Positions 45,034 to 56,253 of a DNA stretch of 64,000 bases are shown here, piece by piece. Source of the stretch: Rhodospirillaceae bacterium (lineage in GTDB: Bacteria; Pseudomonadota; Alphaproteobacteria; Rhodospirillales; Rhodospirillaceae); contig JAQWQC010000028.1 of the NCBI GenBank assembly GCA_029245025.1, positions 1 through 64,000 of the forward strand, written 5' to 3'. Each line of letters starts with the position of its first letter. Position 1 is the first letter of the stretch. The notes under the pieces were generated by a model. That model did no database searches and had not been told where the DNA came from. It saw nothing but the letters and a program-made list of their open reading frames with translations. A program made the position numbers and the translations under genes.

Positions 45034-47448
45034 GTGAGTTCCGATAAAGGCCAATTGTATCCAGTCCTGCCACTTCGCGACATTGTGGTTTTTCCACATA
45101 TGATCGTGCCGCTGTTCGTTGGACGCGAAAAATCTGTCAAAGCGTTGGAAGACGTTATGGGAGATGATAAGCAGATTATGCTCGTCGCCCAAAAGGATGC
45201 GGCTGTCGACGATCCCAATTCAGACGATATTTATGATGTCGGCACGATTTCAACAGTGCTTCAGCTCCTAAAGTTGCCGGATGGCACAGTGAAAGTATTG
45301 GTCGAGGGTGGCCAGCGCGCCAAGATCACCGGCTACAAAGAGAACAGTGAGTTCTTTGAAGCTTACGCTGATGCCTTCGATGATGAAGCAGACGACGAGC
45401 CCGAAATTGAAGCGTTGTCTCGGTCCGTGTTGACTGAGTTTGAGCAGTACATCAAACTCAATAAAAAAATACCGCCGGAAGTTTTGGTCTCGGTTAATCA
45501 AATTGAAGAGTCTTCAAAGCTTGCCGATACAGTTGCATCCCACCTGGCGCTTAAGATCTCTGAAAAACAAGAACTGCTGGAATTGGGCACCGTTACTGAA
45601 CGCCTGGAGAAAATCTATGGCGTCATGGAGGGTGAGATTAGCGTTCTTCAAGTCGAAAAACGCATTCGCAATCGCGTTAAACGTCAGATGGAGAAGACTC
45701 AACGCGAGTACTATTTGAATGAGCAAATGAAAGCCATTCAGAAAGAACTTGGTGAGACCGAAGACGGTAAGGACGAAGTAACCGAGTACGAAGATAAAAT
45801 AAAAAAGTTGAAGATGCCGAAAGACGCTAAAGAAAAAGCGATGTCGGAATTGAAGAAGCTAAAAGCGATGAGTCCGATGTCCGCAGAGGCGACGGTTGTT
45901 CGTAATTACCTCGACTGGATTACAGAGATTCCCTGGAAGAAGAGGTCGAAGGTAAACAAAGACCTTCAAGCGGCAGAAGATCAACTCGATAGAGATCACT
46001 ACGGTCTTGAGAAGGTCAAAGAGCGTATCATCGAGTATCTTGCCGTTCAGCAGCGGGTAAAAAAGCTAAAGGGCCCTATTTTGTGTCTCGTCGGTCCGCC
46101 TGGCGTCGGGAAAACCTCTTTAGGTAAGTCTGTCGCCAAGGCCACTGGTCGCAACTTTGTTCGCATGTCACTTGGTGGCGTGCGCGATGAAGCGGAAGTG
46201 CGTGGTCACCGTCGGACATACATTGGCTCGATGCCCGGTAAAGTAATCCAGGGTATGAAGAAAGCGAAAACGTCGAACCCGCTGTTCTTGTTGGATGAAA
46301 TCGATAAGCTCGGTAACGATTGGCGCGGTGACCCGTCTTCTGCTTTGCTTGAAGTGTTAGATCCTGAGCAAAACGCAACGTTCCAAGATCATTATCTAGA
46401 AGTTGATTACGATCTTTCCGATGTACTGTTTCTCACCACAGCTAACTCCCTTCGTATGCCTCAGCCTCTACTTGATCGAATGGAGATCATTCGTCTCGCT
46501 GGGTATACGGAAGATGAGAAGTTGGAGATTGCCAAGCGTCATTTGGTCAAGAAGCAGCTGGAAGCCCATGGCCTTAACAAAGACGAATGGAGCATTTCAG
46601 ACCAGGCTCTAAGGGATTTGGTTCGTTATTACACGCGGGAAGCTGGCGTTCGGAATCTAGAGCGTGAATTGGCTCGATTGATCCGCAAGGCTACGAAGGA
46701 AATCATTGTCGACAAGACCGAAGTCATAAAAGTGACCCGCCAAAACTTAAAAAAGTATGCCGGTATTAAGAAGTACCGCTACGGCGAAGCTGAACGAGAA
46801 GATCTTATCGGAGTCACGACCGGCCTGGCGTGGACGGAAGTGGGAGGCGAGTTGCTGTCAATTGAGGCCGTGGTAATGCCAGGCAAAGGGCAGGTGACAC
46901 TAACCGGGAAGCTAGGGGATGTGATGAAAGAGTCTATCCAAGCCGCCCGTTCTTTTGTCAGAAGCAGAGCCATCCCATTTGGTATCACGCCGCGTATCTT
47001 TGAGAAGAACGATATTCACTTGCACGTTCCAGAAGGGGCGACGCCAAAAGATGGGCCGTCTGCGGGTGTAGGCATGTGCACCGCCATTGTATCTGCCCTG
47101 ACGGGTAATCCGGTGCGCAAAGATATTGCCATGACTGGCGAAATTACGCTGCAAGGACGTGTTCTGCCAATTGGCGGCTTGAAAGAGAAGCTATTGGCGG
47201 CACTGCGCGGGGGTATCACAACCGTGCTTATTCCTAAGCAAAATGAGAAGGACCTTGAGGAAATTCCGGATAACGTTAAAAAGGGCCTCGAGATCATTTC
47301 GGTAACTACGGCCGATGAAGTACTTGAGAAGGCTCTGACTAAGCCCCTGGTACCGCTAGAGCTCTCGGACGCGGATGAAGAAGACGATGATTTGGACGCC
47401 TCCAATGTAGATTCAGATACTGATGATGATGTCTTGGTCACACATTAG
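45034..47448 (+). CDS. lon: ATP-dependent protease Lon
   Basis: Lon degrades misfolded and regulatory proteins. GTG 45034 is chosen because GCGAGGG precedes it and the domain begins at once ([15 protein letters not shown]); an in-frame TTG at 44995 is rejected. The 804 residues contain the N-terminal substrate-binding domain and coiled-coil, Walker [14 protein letters not shown], the AAA+ segment [11 protein letters not shown], and the Ser-Lys dyad region [21 protein letters not shown]. An acidic tail ends the protein. Confidence 0.98.
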   Translation: MSSDKGQLYPVLPLRDIVVFPHMIVPLFVGREKSVKALEDVMGDDKQIMLVAQKDAAVDDPNSDDIYDVGTISTVLQLLKLPDGTVKVLVEGGQRAKITGYKENSEFFEAYADAFDDEADDEPEIEALSRSVLTEFEQYIKLNKKIPPEVLVSVNQIEESSKLADTVASHLALKISEKQELLELGTVTERLEKIYGVMEGEISVLQVEKRIRNRVKRQMEKTQREYYLNEQMKAIQKELGETEDGKDEVTEYEDKIKKLKMPKDAKEKAMSELKKLKAMSPMSAEATVVRNYLDWITEIPWKKRSKVNKDLQAAEDQLDRDHYGLEKVKERIIEYLAVQQRVKKLKGPILCLVGPPGVGKTSLGKSVAKATGRNFVRMSLGGVRDEAEVRGHRRTYIGSMPGKVIQGMKKAKTSNPLFLLDEIDKLGNDWRGDPSSALLEVLDPEQNATFQDHYLEVDYDLSDVLFLTTANSLRMPQPLLDRMEIIRLAGYTEDEKLEIAKRHLVKKQLEAHGLNKDEWSISDQALRDLVRYYTREAGVRNLERELARLIRKATKEIIVDKTEVIKVTRQNLKKYAGIKKYRYGEAEREDLIGVTTGLAWTEVGGELLSIEAVVMPGKGQVTLTGKLGDVMKESIQAARSFVRSRAIPFGITPRIFEKNDIHLHVPEGATPKDGPSAGVGMCTAIVSALTGNPVRKDIAMTGEITLQGRVLPIGGLKEKLLAALRGGITTVLIPKQNEKDLEEIPDNVKKGLEIISVTTADEVLEKALTKPLVPLELSDADEEDDDLDASNVDSDTDDDVLVTH

Positions 47449-47537
47449 AGCCAAAGAGGCGCCCTACTAGGGATAGTAGGTCCGAGTCTTTCTGAACCTA
47501 TAAAAGCCCGATTTTTATGCGTTCTGACGCAAAAAAG

Positions 47538-47567
47538 CCGGGTTTTTTCTTAAAAAACCCCGGTTTT
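47538..47567 (+). terminator. Rho-independent terminator after lon
   Basis: CCGGGTTTTTT (47538-47548), loop CTT, AAAAAACCCCGG (47552-47563), then TTTT. An 11-bp stem with one bulged C and a T-run makes it a good terminator about 90 bases after the lon stop. The A-T-rich upper stem means it could also work on the opposite strand. Confidence 0.7.
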
Positions 47568-47580
47568 CTGGGCTTGACAA

Positions 47581-47795
47581 CGGAAAAAGGTCTGTTTTCC
47601 GCAGTTTTCCGTCGTTTTTTAGGAGTCGGCGCATTGACGCCCACAAAAAGGCACAGCAGAATTCAGACATCCCAGTGATAGAAAACTGCGGTTTTTCCAA
47701 TGTTGGACGGATTGCAGTAGTTAGGGAACATCATAACGTAGCTGGGGTGTTCTCAATCGTTTTCACCCAACAGATATTAAGAGTAGGGGTCCAAT
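47581..47795. repeat. Repeat-rich spacer upstream of hupB
   Basis: After the lon terminator, CGGAAAA (47581-47587) can pair with either of two direct TTTTCCG copies (47595-47601 and 47605-47611). CCGCAGTTTTC (47599-47609) is the exact reverse complement of GAAAACTGCGG (47681-47691), 71 bases away. No gene is supported here. The hupB promoter must lie in the last 100 bases, but I see no clean -35/-10 pair. Confidence 0.45.
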
Positions 47796-48071
47796 ATGAA
47801 TAAAAACGACCTGATTGCCGCAGTGGCAGATGGTACCGGACTAACAAAGGCAGATGCCGCTAAGTCAGTGGATAGCGTGTTCGACACGATTACTGGCTCA
47901 TTGAAGTCTGGCGGAGAAGTCCGTTTGGTTGGGTTCGGCACCTTCAGCGTCGCAGATCGGCGCGCTAGCGAAGGCCGTAATCCCCGTACCGGTGAAAAAA
48001 TCCAAATCCCAGCCTCCAAGCAGCCTAAGTTTAAGGCTGGCAAGGGCCTTAAGGATGCGGTGAACAAATAG
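47796..48071 (+). CDS. hupB: DNA-binding protein HU
   Basis: A 91-residue HU/IHF-family nucleoid protein: [21 protein letters not shown], then [33 protein letters not shown], the arm that wraps DNA. The composition lacks IHF-specific substitutions, and the position after lon is the classic hupB place. AGGGGT precedes the ATG. A terminator follows. Confidence 0.97.
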   Translation: MNKNDLIAAVADGTGLTKADAAKSVDSVFDTITGSLKSGGEVRLVGFGTFSVADRRASEGRNPRTGEKIQIPASKQPKFKAGKGLKDAVNK

Positions 48072-48098
48072 GCTGCTCGTTTATTCGCGTTCTGCGAG

Positions 48099-48131
48099 AG
48101 TGCCGGTTGCAATATGCAGCCGGCACTTTTC
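48099..48131 (+). terminator. Rho-independent terminator after hupB
   Basis: AGTGCCGG (48099-48106) pairs with CCGGCACT (48120-48127), with extra pairing possible in the 13-base loop, and TTT follows. It is 28 bases after the hupB stop. Confidence 0.75.
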
Positions 48132-48188
48132 ATTTTCGTGCACCTGGAATAGTGTGCGTCGCCCGCTGAAAACTAGAGGGCTGGGAAT

Positions 48189-48264
48189 GGGCGATTAGCT
48201 CAGCTGGGAGAGCACCTCGTTTACACCGAGGGGGTCGGCAGTTCGATCCTGTCATCGCCCACCA
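48189..48264 (+). tRNA. tRNA-Val(UAC)
   Basis: A 76-base cloverleaf with encoded CCA. The acceptor GGGCGAT pairs with ATCGCCC. D-arm AGCTCAGCTGGGAGAGC is standard. Anticodon stem CCTCG/CGAGG encloses TTTACAC, giving anticodon UAC at 48222-48224. T-loop is GTTCGATCC. It lies between hupB and nadX. Confidence 0.97.
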
Positions 48265-48318
48265 TTCCCCACCCCTGACTAGGGGTAATTCTTTATCCTC
48301 TTTTATGGAGATCAAGCC

Positions 48319-49104
48319 GTGAAGATCGGCCTTATCGGGAATGGCGCGATTGCCAGTGTTGTGACTGACCATTGCGAGGGAACGAACGGGCGCATTGAGA
48401 TCGTTGGAGCGACGGTACTTGCCAGCGATGGTCCGAGTGTCGGTGGGCACCCAACGTTTAAGAACTTAGGTAATTTGCTGGCTCTAGGGCCTGACATGAT
48501 CGTCGAATGCGCGGGTCAGAAGGCTGTTTCCGAGTATGGGCCGGAAATTTTAAAGGCTGGAATTGGTCTTATGGTCATTTCAGTCGGTGCCCTGGCCGAC
48601 GCAGATCTGCTTAAAACCTTGGACGCCCAGGCGCGGACGACCGGCGCTAAAGTCATTATTCCCGCTGGTGCCTTAGCCGGATTAGACGCCATAACAGCTG
48701 CGCGGATCGATGGATTAGAGCGCATCACCCTGAGGACCCGGAAATTGCCCATGGCTTGGTCCGGAGCGCCGGGTGTAGATGGGGTTGATTTAGAGGCGAT
48801 TGCGGCGCCAACCGTCATTTTTAGAGGATCTGCAGGCGATGCTGCACGTGCTTTTCCTAAGAACGCCAATGTCGCCGCCGCGGTGGCGATTGCTGGTATT
48901 GGAATGGAAAATACCCAGGTCGAGCTTATTGCCGATCCCGGTGTGAGGCGAAACATCCACCATATTGCGGCCGAAGGGGTATTTGGGCGGCTGGAGATCG
49001 ACGTGCAGGCCGAACCGTCCCCAGATAACCCGAAAACATCTCATTTGGCCGCTCTAAGCATTATTCGGCAACTCGATAAGCTGACCGAAAACATCCAGAT
49101 TTAA
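48319..49104 (+). CDS. nadX: L-aspartate dehydrogenase NadX
   Basis: Oxidises L-aspartate to iminoaspartate with NAD(P), feeding quinolinate and NAD synthesis in place of NadB. The 261 residues open with the Rossmann motif KIGLIGNGAIASVV. They carry VECAGQKAVSEYG, the anion-binding IPAGALAGLDAI and the catalytic His region NIHHIAAEGVFG. A GTG start has GGAG upstream. A role in poly(3-hydroxybutyrate) metabolism is known for some relatives and cannot be excluded. It stands just before the NADH dehydrogenase operon. Confidence 0.88.
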   Translation: MKIGLIGNGAIASVVTDHCEGTNGRIEIVGATVLASDGPSVGGHPTFKNLGNLLALGPDMIVECAGQKAVSEYGPEILKAGIGLMVISVGALADADLLKTLDAQARTTGAKVIIPAGALAGLDAITAARIDGLERITLRTRKLPMAWSGAPGVDGVDLEAIAAPTVIFRGSAGDAARAFPKNANVAAAVAIAGIGMENTQVELIADPGVRRNIHHIAAEGVFGRLEIDVQAEPSPDNPKTSHLAALSIIRQLDKLTENIQI

Positions 49105-49449
49105 AAACTTTTCGTGGGTTTTGCTGGCGCCACTGCCCGTGTTTTAAGGGTTAGAGGTTGTTGGTCGCGGCCATGGGTATTTTCTGGGGCTGTAGAGGTT
49201 GAAAATCAGGCCGGATATTAATGGCCACGGATCGCCGCCAACCGGCAAAAAACCTAGTCTTGTCAACGGGTAAGTTGGCTTGACTTGCGCCATATCCAAC
49301 GGCTACACCAACGATGCAAGGGATGGGTGAAGAGGCTGGAAAACAGTTCGAAACGCCAAAACGGACCGGGTTGGGTTTTATCGTTCCGAGCGCGGCCAGA
49401 ACAGGGTTTAGCCAATTAGTTGGGCTATCCAAAACAGACCGGGATGTGC
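49105..49449. other. nadX-nuoA intergenic region
   Basis: This 345-base gap holds no credible gene. It should contain the nuo promoter. The best -35-like element is CTTGAC at 49279-49284, but the matching -10 (near 49303-49309) is poor, so I do not call a promoter. No clear terminator follows nadX. Confidence 0.5.
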
Positions 49450-49815
49450 ATGGAAGAACTGCTGACTGAATACCTGCCGATCTTAATTTTTATTGGCATC
49501 GCGTTCGTCATGGCGATTGCCATGGTTACGGCTTCGTTGATTGCTGGACCATCAAATCCCGATCCCGAGAAAACATCAGCCTACGAATGCGGTTTTGAGC
49601 CGTTCGATGACTCCCGCTCTAAGTTTGATGTACGTTTTTATCTGGTCGCAATTCTCTTCATCATTTTTGATTTGGAAGTCGCCTTTCTCTTCCCCTGGGC
49701 TGTGAGCTTATCTGGCATTGGTCTTTTTGGTTTCTGGTCCATGATGATTTTCTTAGGAGTGCTCACCATCGGCTTTGTTTATGAGTGGCGTAAAGGTGCT
49801 CTGGAATGGGAGTAA
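49450..49815 (+). CDS. nuoA: NADH-quinone oxidoreductase subunit A
   Basis: Small membrane subunit of complex I with three helices. The 121 residues from ATG 49450 begin [17 protein letters not shown] 49444 is two codons upstream in the same frame. The conserved loop [20 protein letters not shown] with its cysteine, and the acidic [14 protein letters not shown] helix, are intact. It overlaps nuoB by 10 bases and opens the 14-gene operon. Confidence 0.96.
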   Translation: MEELLTEYLPILIFIGIAFVMAIAMVTASLIAGPSNPDPEKTSAYECGFEPFDDSRSKFDVRFYLVAILFIIFDLEVAFLFPWAVSLSGIGLFGFWSMMIFLGVLTIGFVYEWRKGALEWE

Positions 49816-50360
49816 CAGTTCCAGCTCAAGTGGAAACCGACCCAATTCGTGCCGCTTCCGATGACGATCAAGTTGTTGTGGCTCGTGTTGCTGAAGAATT
49901 ACAGACCAAAGGTTTTGTTCTCTCTTCTGTAGACGCCCTGGCAAATTGGGCACGTACCGGTTCGATGTGGCCGATGTCATTTGGATTAGCATGTTGTGCG
50001 GTCGAAATGATGCATTCGGCTATGGCGCGTTACGATCTTGACCGCTTTGGCATGGTGTTTCGGCCAAGTCCGCGTCAATCGGATGTTATGATTGTTGCTG
50101 GAACGCTGACAAACAAAATGGCACCGGCCTTACGTAAAGTGTACGATCAGATGCCTGAACCGCGCTGGGTCATCTCCATGGGCTCCTGTGCCAATGGGGG
50201 CGGTTATTATCACTATTCTTATTCTGTTGTGCGCGGTTGTGACCGTGTTGTTCCTGTAGACATTTACGTCCCAGGTTGTCCGCCAACGGCGGAAGCATTG
50301 CTATACGGCATACTGCAACTGCACAAAAAAATTCGCCGCGTCGGCACATTGGATCGCTGA
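49806..50360 (+). CDS. nuoB: NADH-quinone oxidoreductase subunit B
   Basis: Peripheral-arm subunit that carries the terminal [4Fe-4S] cluster N2, the electron donor to quinone. All ligands are present: adjacent Cys-Cys in [12 protein letters not shown], Cys in MGSCANGGG and Cys in [11 protein letters not shown]. The 184-residue length is normal. Confidence 0.97.
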   Translation: MGVTVPAQVETDPIRAASDDDQVVVARVAEELQTKGFVLSSVDALANWARTGSMWPMSFGLACCAVEMMHSAMARYDLDRFGMVFRPSPRQSDVMIVAGTLTNKMAPALRKVYDQMPEPRWVISMGSCANGGGYYHYSYSVVRGCDRVVPVDIYVPGCPPTAEALLYGILQLHKKIRRVGTLDR

Positions 50361-50383
50361 GTAGCGTTTAGGAACCGAGGCGG

Positions 50384-51022
50384 ATGGACACTCAGTCAGA
50401 CACAGCATCGGCACTGGCCGACCTGAAGGAAGCGGTAGGCCTGTCACTGCCTGATGATGTAATTGACGCGGAGGTTGCCGGTGAGATTTTGTCGGTTTCT
50501 GTGCAGCGACCATCAATTCTTAAAGTGCTGAAGTTTTTGCGAGATGACAGTAACAGTCAGTTTACCCAATTGGTTGATATCTGTGGTGTTGACTATCCAG
50601 AGCGGGAAGAGCGTTTTGAAGTTGTCTATCACCTTCTAAGCATGACTCAGAATTTGCGGGTGCGACTAAAAGTATCGGCCGGTGAAGAGACGCCCGTGCC
50701 GTCGGCAGCTGAGGTTTTTGCGTGTGCGGATTGGTTTGAGCGCGAAGTGTGGGACATGTATGGAGTGTTCTTTTCCAATCATCCTGATTTGCGACGCATC
50801 CTAACCGATTACGGGTTCGATGGTCACCCACAACGCAAAGATTTTCCTCTGACAGGTTATGTCGAAGTGCGTTACGACGAGAGTCAAAAGCGCGTTATTT
50901 ATGAGCCCGTTAAATTGACCCAAGATTTCCGCACGTTTGATTTTATGAGTCCGTGGGAAGGTGCAGAACACGCACACCAACAGATACTCCCGGGTGATGA
51001 GAAGGCAACGCAAGATGGCTGA
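50384..51022 (+). CDS. nuoC: NADH-quinone oxidoreductase subunit C
   Basis: A 212-residue peripheral-arm subunit of the 30-kDa type. The signature [41 protein letters not shown] is recognisable in pieces such as DMYGVFF and HPQRKDFPL. It is separate from nuoD, unlike the NuoCD fusion of E. coli, as expected for alphaproteobacteria. It overlaps nuoD by 8 bases. Confidence 0.96.
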   Translation: MDTQSDTASALADLKEAVGLSLPDDVIDAEVAGEILSVSVQRPSILKVLKFLRDDSNSQFTQLVDICGVDYPEREERFEVVYHLLSMTQNLRVRLKVSAGEETPVPSAAEVFACADWFEREVWDMYGVFFSNHPDLRRILTDYGFDGHPQRKDFPLTGYVEVRYDESQKRVIYEPVKLTQDFRTFDFMSPWEGAEHAHQQILPGDEKATQDG

Positions 51023-52202
51023 GTTGGCCGAAGCAGAGATCGAGAACTATACGGTTAACTTCGGACCGCAACATCCGGCGGCCCATGGCGTTTTGCGTCT
51101 TGTGCTGGAGATGGGTGGCGAGACGATAGATCGTGTTGATCCTCACATTGGCCTGCTTCATCGCGGCACTGAGAAATTAATTGAGCATAAGACGTATTTG
51201 CAAGCCGTGCCTTATTTTGATCGGCTTGATTATGTCTCGCCGATGAATCAAGAGCAGGCATATGCGTTAGCGGTTGAACGTTTGCTTGGCATTGAAGTGC
51301 CGAAGCGCGGCCAATACATCCGTATGTTGTTCTGTGAGCTGACACGTATCCTCAATCACATCATGAATATTGGTTCTTACGCCATGGACGTAGGTGCGAT
51401 GACACCGTTCCTTTGGACGTTTGAGGAACGTGAAAAACTCATGACATTTTACGATGATGTCTCCGGTGCTCGTATGCACGCAGCCTACGTCCGTCCTGGC
51501 GGGGTAGGGCGTGATATGCCTGCTGGATTGGCTGAACGGATCGCCGAGTGGGCAGCTCACTTCCCGAAAATTATTGATGACGTTGAGGGTTTGTTGTCGA
51601 ACAACAGAATCTTTAAGCAACGAACTGTTGATATCGGAATTGTCCCTAAGGAAGAGGCGCTCGACTGGGGCTTTACCGGGCCAAACCTGAGGGCATCTGG
51701 TTTGGCGTGGGACTTACGCAAGTCACAGCCCTACGACGGCTACGACGAAATCGACTTCGATATTCCCATTGGTAAACATGGCGATTGCTACGACCGCTAC
51801 ATCGTTCGTATCGAAGAAATGCGGCAGTCGTTGCGCATTATCAATCAGTGCCTCGAGAAGATGCCGGGAGGCCCGGTTAAGGTTCAGGATCGCAAAATCA
51901 ATCCGCCACCGCGCGGCGACATGAAGGGGTCAATGGAGGCGTTAATCCACCACTTCAAACTTTACACGGAGGGATATCACGTTCCACGTGGTGAAACTTA
52001 TGCTGCAGTTGAGGCGCCGAAAGGTGAGTTTGGTGTGTACTTGATTTCAGACGGTTCTAATAAACCGTATCGATGTCGTATTCGTGCCCCAGGCTTTGTT
52101 CATATGCAGGGTATGGATTTCATGCTGCGGGGCCATATGCTAGCCGACGTACCGGCTGTTCTTGGATCGATCGACATTGTGTTTGGTGAGGTTGACCGAT
52201 GA
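51015..52202 (+). CDS. nuoD: NADH-quinone oxidoreductase subunit D
   Basis: The 49-kDa quinone-pocket subunit. ATG 51015 gives 395 residues with the family opening [21 protein letters not shown]; in-frame starts back to 50961 lie inside nuoC and are rejected. [24 protein letters not shown] and the C-terminal [11 protein letters not shown] are intact. It overlaps nuoE by 4 bases. Confidence 0.97.
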   Translation: MAELAEAEIENYTVNFGPQHPAAHGVLRLVLEMGGETIDRVDPHIGLLHRGTEKLIEHKTYLQAVPYFDRLDYVSPMNQEQAYALAVERLLGIEVPKRGQYIRMLFCELTRILNHIMNIGSYAMDVGAMTPFLWTFEEREKLMTFYDDVSGARMHAAYVRPGGVGRDMPAGLAERIAEWAAHFPKIIDDVEGLLSNNRIFKQRTVDIGIVPKEEALDWGFTGPNLRASGLAWDLRKSQPYDGYDEIDFDIPIGKHGDCYDRYIVRIEEMRQSLRIINQCLEKMPGGPVKVQDRKINPPPRGDMKGSMEALIHHFKLYTEGYHVPRGETYAAVEAPKGEFGVYLISDGSNKPYRCRIRAPGFVHMQGMDFMLRGHMLADVPAVLGSIDIVFGEVDR

Positions 52203-52888
52203 GTACCCGCAATCTCGCAAAAGATCAGCCTGATAGCTTTTCCTTTACGGGCGAGCATAAGGCCCGGATCGAAAAAATTATCGCGAAGTATCCAGATGGA
52301 TATCAAGCTAGCGCGGTTATTCCGATACTTGATCTGGCCCAACGTCAAGAGGGGTGGGTTACCAAACCTGCTATTGATGTCATCGCTGACCTGTTGGATA
52401 TGCCGGTCATTCGCGTTCTTGAGGTTGCGACATTTTACACAATGTTTAATTTGCATCCGGTCGGTAAATGTCACGTCCAAGTTTGTACCAGTTTATCCTG
52501 CTGGCTGCGTGGATCAGACGACGTTGTCAAAGCGTTTAACGATAAACTTGATATCAAGCTTGGAGAAACGACTACCGATGGTGCCGTGACATTGAGCGAG
52601 GTCGAATGTGCAGGCGCGTGTGTGAATGCACCCGTCGTTGCCGTGGGTGATGATTATTACGAAGACCTCACTTACGAAGCGATGTCCAAACTGATCGATG
52701 ATATTAAAGCTGGCAAAACTCTAGCGCCTGGTTCTGCTGTTGGCCGACAAGGCGCTGAACCTGAGGGCAATAGAACATCGCTGAAAACAGACCCAACACA
52801 GACGACGCCGATGCAAGATTTGGCCGTCGCGAAGCAGAAATATGAAGAATCCCAAGACGCTGCCCGCAAAGCCAAGGAAAACGCTTGA
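52199..52888 (+). CDS. nuoE: NADH-quinone oxidoreductase subunit E
   Basis: The 24-kDa subunit with the [2Fe-2S] cluster N1a. Ligands are in CTSLSC (C-x4-C) and CAGAC (C-x3-C), both intact. The 229 residues include a charged C-terminal tail (about 180-229, [14 protein letters not shown]) longer than in E. coli. The stop shares one base with the nuoF ATG. Confidence 0.96.
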   Translation: MSTRNLAKDQPDSFSFTGEHKARIEKIIAKYPDGYQASAVIPILDLAQRQEGWVTKPAIDVIADLLDMPVIRVLEVATFYTMFNLHPVGKCHVQVCTSLSCWLRGSDDVVKAFNDKLDIKLGETTTDGAVTLSEVECAGACVNAPVVAVGDDYYEDLTYEAMSKLIDDIKAGKTLAPGSAVGRQGAEPEGNRTSLKTDPTQTTPMQDLAVAKQKYEESQDAARKAKENA

Positions 52889-54177
52889 TGTTGCAAGACC
52901 AGGACCGCATTTTCACAAATCTTTACGGCGAACATGATTGGCGCCTGGCTGGTGCACGGTCTCGCGGCGACTGGGATGCCACTAAAGAACTCATTCACAT
53001 GGGGCGCGACTGGATTATCGAAGAGATGAAAGCGTCTGGTCTTCGTGGGCGAGGCGGCGCTGGTTTTCCGACCGGGCTTAAATGGTCTTTCATGCCAAAA
53101 ACGGAAACTGGCAGACCACACTACTTGGTTGTGAATGCGGACGAAGGAGAGCCGGGCACTTGCAAAGACCGCGACATGATGCGGTTTGATCCGCATAAGT
53201 TAATCGAAGGATGTCTACTGGCCAGCTTCGCGATGAATGCCCATTCTTGTTACATCTATATTCGCGGCGAGTTCTATACTGAAGCGTCTAACCTGCAAAT
53301 CGCGATTGATGAAGCCTATGAAGCAGGGCTCATTGGTAAAAACGCTTGCGGGTCTGGCTGGGATTTTGATCTTTATCTCCATCGCGGTGCCGGGGCCTAC
53401 ATTTGTGGTGAAGAGACAGCGCTGATTGAAAGCCTTGAAGGTAAGAAAGGTCAGCCGCGATTAAAGCCGCCATTCCCGGCTGGTGTCGGTCTGTATGGTT
53501 GCCCGACGACAGTGAACAATGTTGAAAGCATTGCTGTTGCGCCGACTATTTTGCGACGTGGTGGTTCATGGTTTGCTGGGCTTGGCCGTCCCAATAACAC
53601 GGGCACTAAAGTTTTCTGTATTTCCGGGCATGTAAACCGCCCCTGCAATGTCGAAGAAGAAATGGGAATTCCGCTCAAGGAATTGATCAACAAACATTGT
53701 GGCGGCGTCATCGGCGGTTGGGACAATCTACAAGGGATTATTCCTGGCGGTAGCTCTGTGCCGTGCCTACCGAAAAATATTTGCGACGACATCCTGATGG
53801 ATTTTGATTCTCTGAGAGAAGTGAAGTCTGGTCTAGGAACTGCAGCCGTGATGGTAATGGATCAGTCGGTAGACATTATTGCAGCGATCACGCGCTTATC
53901 AGCATTCTATAAGCATGAGAGCTGTGGTCAGTGCACGCCGTGCCGTGAAGGGACCGGTTGGCTCTATCGGGTAATGAAGCGCATGGTATCCGGTGAAGCG
54001 TCGTTAGAAGAAATAGATATGCTGGAAGAAGTTTCTTACCAGATTGAAGGGCATACCATTTGTGCACTTGGCGATGCGGCGGCGTGGCCGGTGCAGGGAT
54101 TAATCCGTCATTTCCGCCCGCAAATGGAACAGCGCATCAAAGACTATCGCGACGGCAAGGTGTCGCGAGCGGCGTAA
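52888..54177 (+). CDS. nuoF: NADH-quinone oxidoreductase subunit F
   Basis: The NADH- and FMN-binding subunit. [13 protein letters not shown] and [19 protein letters not shown] form the nucleotide sites. [15 protein letters not shown] plus the later Cys in [13 protein letters not shown] bind [4Fe-4S] cluster N3. ATG 52888 gives 429 residues. It overlaps nuoE by one base, which implies tight coupling. Confidence 0.97.
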   Translation: MLQDQDRIFTNLYGEHDWRLAGARSRGDWDATKELIHMGRDWIIEEMKASGLRGRGGAGFPTGLKWSFMPKTETGRPHYLVVNADEGEPGTCKDRDMMRFDPHKLIEGCLLASFAMNAHSCYIYIRGEFYTEASNLQIAIDEAYEAGLIGKNACGSGWDFDLYLHRGAGAYICGEETALIESLEGKKGQPRLKPPFPAGVGLYGCPTTVNNVESIAVAPTILRRGGSWFAGLGRPNNTGTKVFCISGHVNRPCNVEEEMGIPLKELINKHCGGVIGGWDNLQGIIPGGSSVPCLPKNICDDILMDFDSLREVKSGLGTAAVMVMDQSVDIIAAITRLSAFYKHESCGQCTPCREGTGWLYRVMKRMVSGEASLEEIDMLEEVSYQIEGHTICALGDAAAWPVQGLIRHFRPQMEQRIKDYRDGKVSRAA

Positions 54178-54186
54178 GGATAGGGT

Positions 54187-56253
54187 ATGCCAAAACTCAC
54201 CATTGATGGGGTTGAGATCGAAGTCGATCCCGGGGTCACTATTCTCCAAGCCGCTGAGTATGCTGGGGCTGAGATTCCGCGTTTCTGTTATCACGACCGA
54301 CTGTCTATTGCGGGCAATTGCCGCATGTGCCTGGTCGAGGTTGAAAAATCACCAAAGCCGGTGGCGTCATGCGCGATGCCTGTTGGCGAAGGGATGGTGG
54401 TTCACACCAAGTCTGAGAAGGCTGTAAAAGCCCGTAACGGGGTGATGGAATTTTTATTGATCAATCACCCGTTGGATTGCCCGATTTGCGATCAAGGCGG
54501 TGAGTGTGATCTGCAAGATCAAGCGCTTGCCTTTGGCAACGATAAAGGCCGGTTTGTTGAACAAAAGCGTGCCGTCAAAGATAAATATATGGGCCCAATT
54601 GTATCTACGGTCATGACCCGTTGTATTCATTGCACCCGCTGCGTGCGCTTTATTGACGAAATTGGCGGCGTTGCGGAGATTGGCGCGACAGGCCGTGGAG
54701 AAGACACGGAAATCACAACATTTCTTGAGCAGTCGCTGACATCTGAGCTTTCCGGCAATGTCGTCGACTTGTGTCCGGTCGGGGCGTTGACCAACAAACC
54801 ATACGCATTCACCGCCCGTTCTTGGGAACTGCGTAAAACTGAGTCTGTGGATGTCATGGATGCGGTTGGCACGAATATTCGTGTTGATAGCCGTGGCGGT
54901 GAAGTGATGCGCGTGTTGCCGCGATTGAACGAATGGATCAATGAAGAGTGGCTGGCGGATAAGTCCCGCAACGCTTGTGACGGGTTGAAGTATCAGCGCT
55001 TGGACCAACCTTATATCCGTCGTGATGGCAAGTTACAGCCCGCCGAGTGGTCTGAAGCCTTCGATGCGATTGCAGAAAAACTTAATGGTGTAGCAGGGCA
55101 GAAGATTGGCGCCTTGGTTGGAGATACCGTTGACTGCGAATCAACGTTAGCTCTTAAAGATCTGATGACGGCGTTGGGATCAGCTAATTTGGATTGTCGT
55201 CAAGATGGCGCTGCGATCGACCCAAGCGTGCGGGCCTCTTATTTATTCAACACTACAATCGCCGGTATCGAAGAAGCCGACTCCATTTTATTGATTGGCA
55301 CTAATCCACGCAAAGAAGCTCCTATTTTGAATGCTCGCATTCGTAAAAGGTTCTTGGCTGGGGGCGTAAATATTGGTGTCGTGGGTGAGGCAGCAGACCT
55401 CACATACGTCTACGACCATATTTCTGATTCCGCTGACGCTTTGTCGAAGATTGTCGACGGCAGCCATCCATTTGCTCAAGTGCTTAAAGATTCCGAACGT
55501 CCCATGCTGGTGATTGGTATGGGAGCGCTCACGCGGGCCGACGGTGCCGCTGTTCTTGGAGCTGGGTATGCCATCGCTGAGTTTACCGGCATGGTGTCCG
55601 GCGATTGGAATGGGTTCAACGTGCTCCACACAGCCGCCGCTCGTGTCGGTGCCTTAGATGTTGGATTTGTTCCGGGCGAGGGGGGTAAGGACACCCAAGG
55701 CATTCTTGAGGGTGCATCCTCTGGTGATATCCAGGTTGTGTATCTACTTGGTGCTGACGAACTCGATACGGCGAAATTGAATGACGCCTTTGTTATCTAC
55801 CAAGGTCATCATGGCGATGCCGGTGCCCACGTGGCTGACGTCATTTTGCCTGGAGCTGCGTATACGGAGAAGAACGGCACTTACGTAAACACAGAGGGCC
55901 GGGCCCAATTAGGGCAACGGGCGATATTCCCACCGGGTGATGCTCGAGAAGATTGGACGATTATTCGCGCGCTATCTGAGCGGCTGGGTAAAACGCTGCC
56001 CTATGATTCACTTGAGCAGGTCCGCGAGAAATTGCGTGAGACTAGCCCTGGATTTGGTCACATCGACGATGTCGCTGCCACAGAGTGGGAACAGTTTGGA
56101 GAGAGTGGATCAATCGAGGCTTCTGCGTTTACCTATCAGGTCTCGAATTACTATCAGACGGACCCAATAAGCCGCGCTTCGAGAACAATGGCGCAGTGCA
56201 CCCAAGACTTCGTAATGGGCAAAACGGAAAAGGCGACCGGCACCCATGGCTGA
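54187..56253 (+). CDS. nuoG: NADH-quinone oxidoreductase subunit G
   Basis: The 75-kDa subunit with several iron-sulfur clusters. All motifs are intact: [2Fe-2S] C-x10-C-x2-C-x13-C from [12 protein letters not shown] to ASC, H-x3-C-x2-C-x5-C in [14 protein letters not shown], and CIHCTRC with the distant Cys in [11 protein letters not shown]. The 688 residues continue as a molybdopterin-oxidoreductase-like domain without cofactor. It overlaps nuoH by 8 bases. Confidence 0.97.
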   Translation: MPKLTIDGVEIEVDPGVTILQAAEYAGAEIPRFCYHDRLSIAGNCRMCLVEVEKSPKPVASCAMPVGEGMVVHTKSEKAVKARNGVMEFLLINHPLDCPICDQGGECDLQDQALAFGNDKGRFVEQKRAVKDKYMGPIVSTVMTRCIHCTRCVRFIDEIGGVAEIGATGRGEDTEITTFLEQSLTSELSGNVVDLCPVGALTNKPYAFTARSWELRKTESVDVMDAVGTNIRVDSRGGEVMRVLPRLNEWINEEWLADKSRNACDGLKYQRLDQPYIRRDGKLQPAEWSEAFDAIAEKLNGVAGQKIGALVGDTVDCESTLALKDLMTALGSANLDCRQDGAAIDPSVRASYLFNTTIAGIEEADSILLIGTNPRKEAPILNARIRKRFLAGGVNIGVVGEAADLTYVYDHISDSADALSKIVDGSHPFAQVLKDSERPMLVIGMGALTRADGAAVLGAGYAIAEFTGMVSGDWNGFNVLHTAAARVGALDVGFVPGEGGKDTQGILEGASSGDIQVVYLLGADELDTAKLNDAFVIYQGHHGDAGAHVADVILPGAAYTEKNGTYVNTEGRAQLGQRAIFPPGDAREDWTIIRALSERLGKTLPYDSLEQVREKLRETSPGFGHIDDVAATEWEQFGESGSIEASAFTYQVSNYYQTDPISRASRTMAQCTQDFVMGKTEKATGTHG

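Noticed and set aside
47515-47700. 61-codon minus-strand frame after lon
   Set aside because: It is made largely of the terminator and inverted repeats; no ribosome site or family match.
50961-51014. Longer NuoD start
   Set aside because: It lies within nuoC and adds residues unlike NuoD; ATG 51015 fits the family start.
54454-55008. 184-codon antisense frame opposite nuoG
   Set aside because: Shadow of nuoG, whose iron-sulfur motifs fix the true frame.
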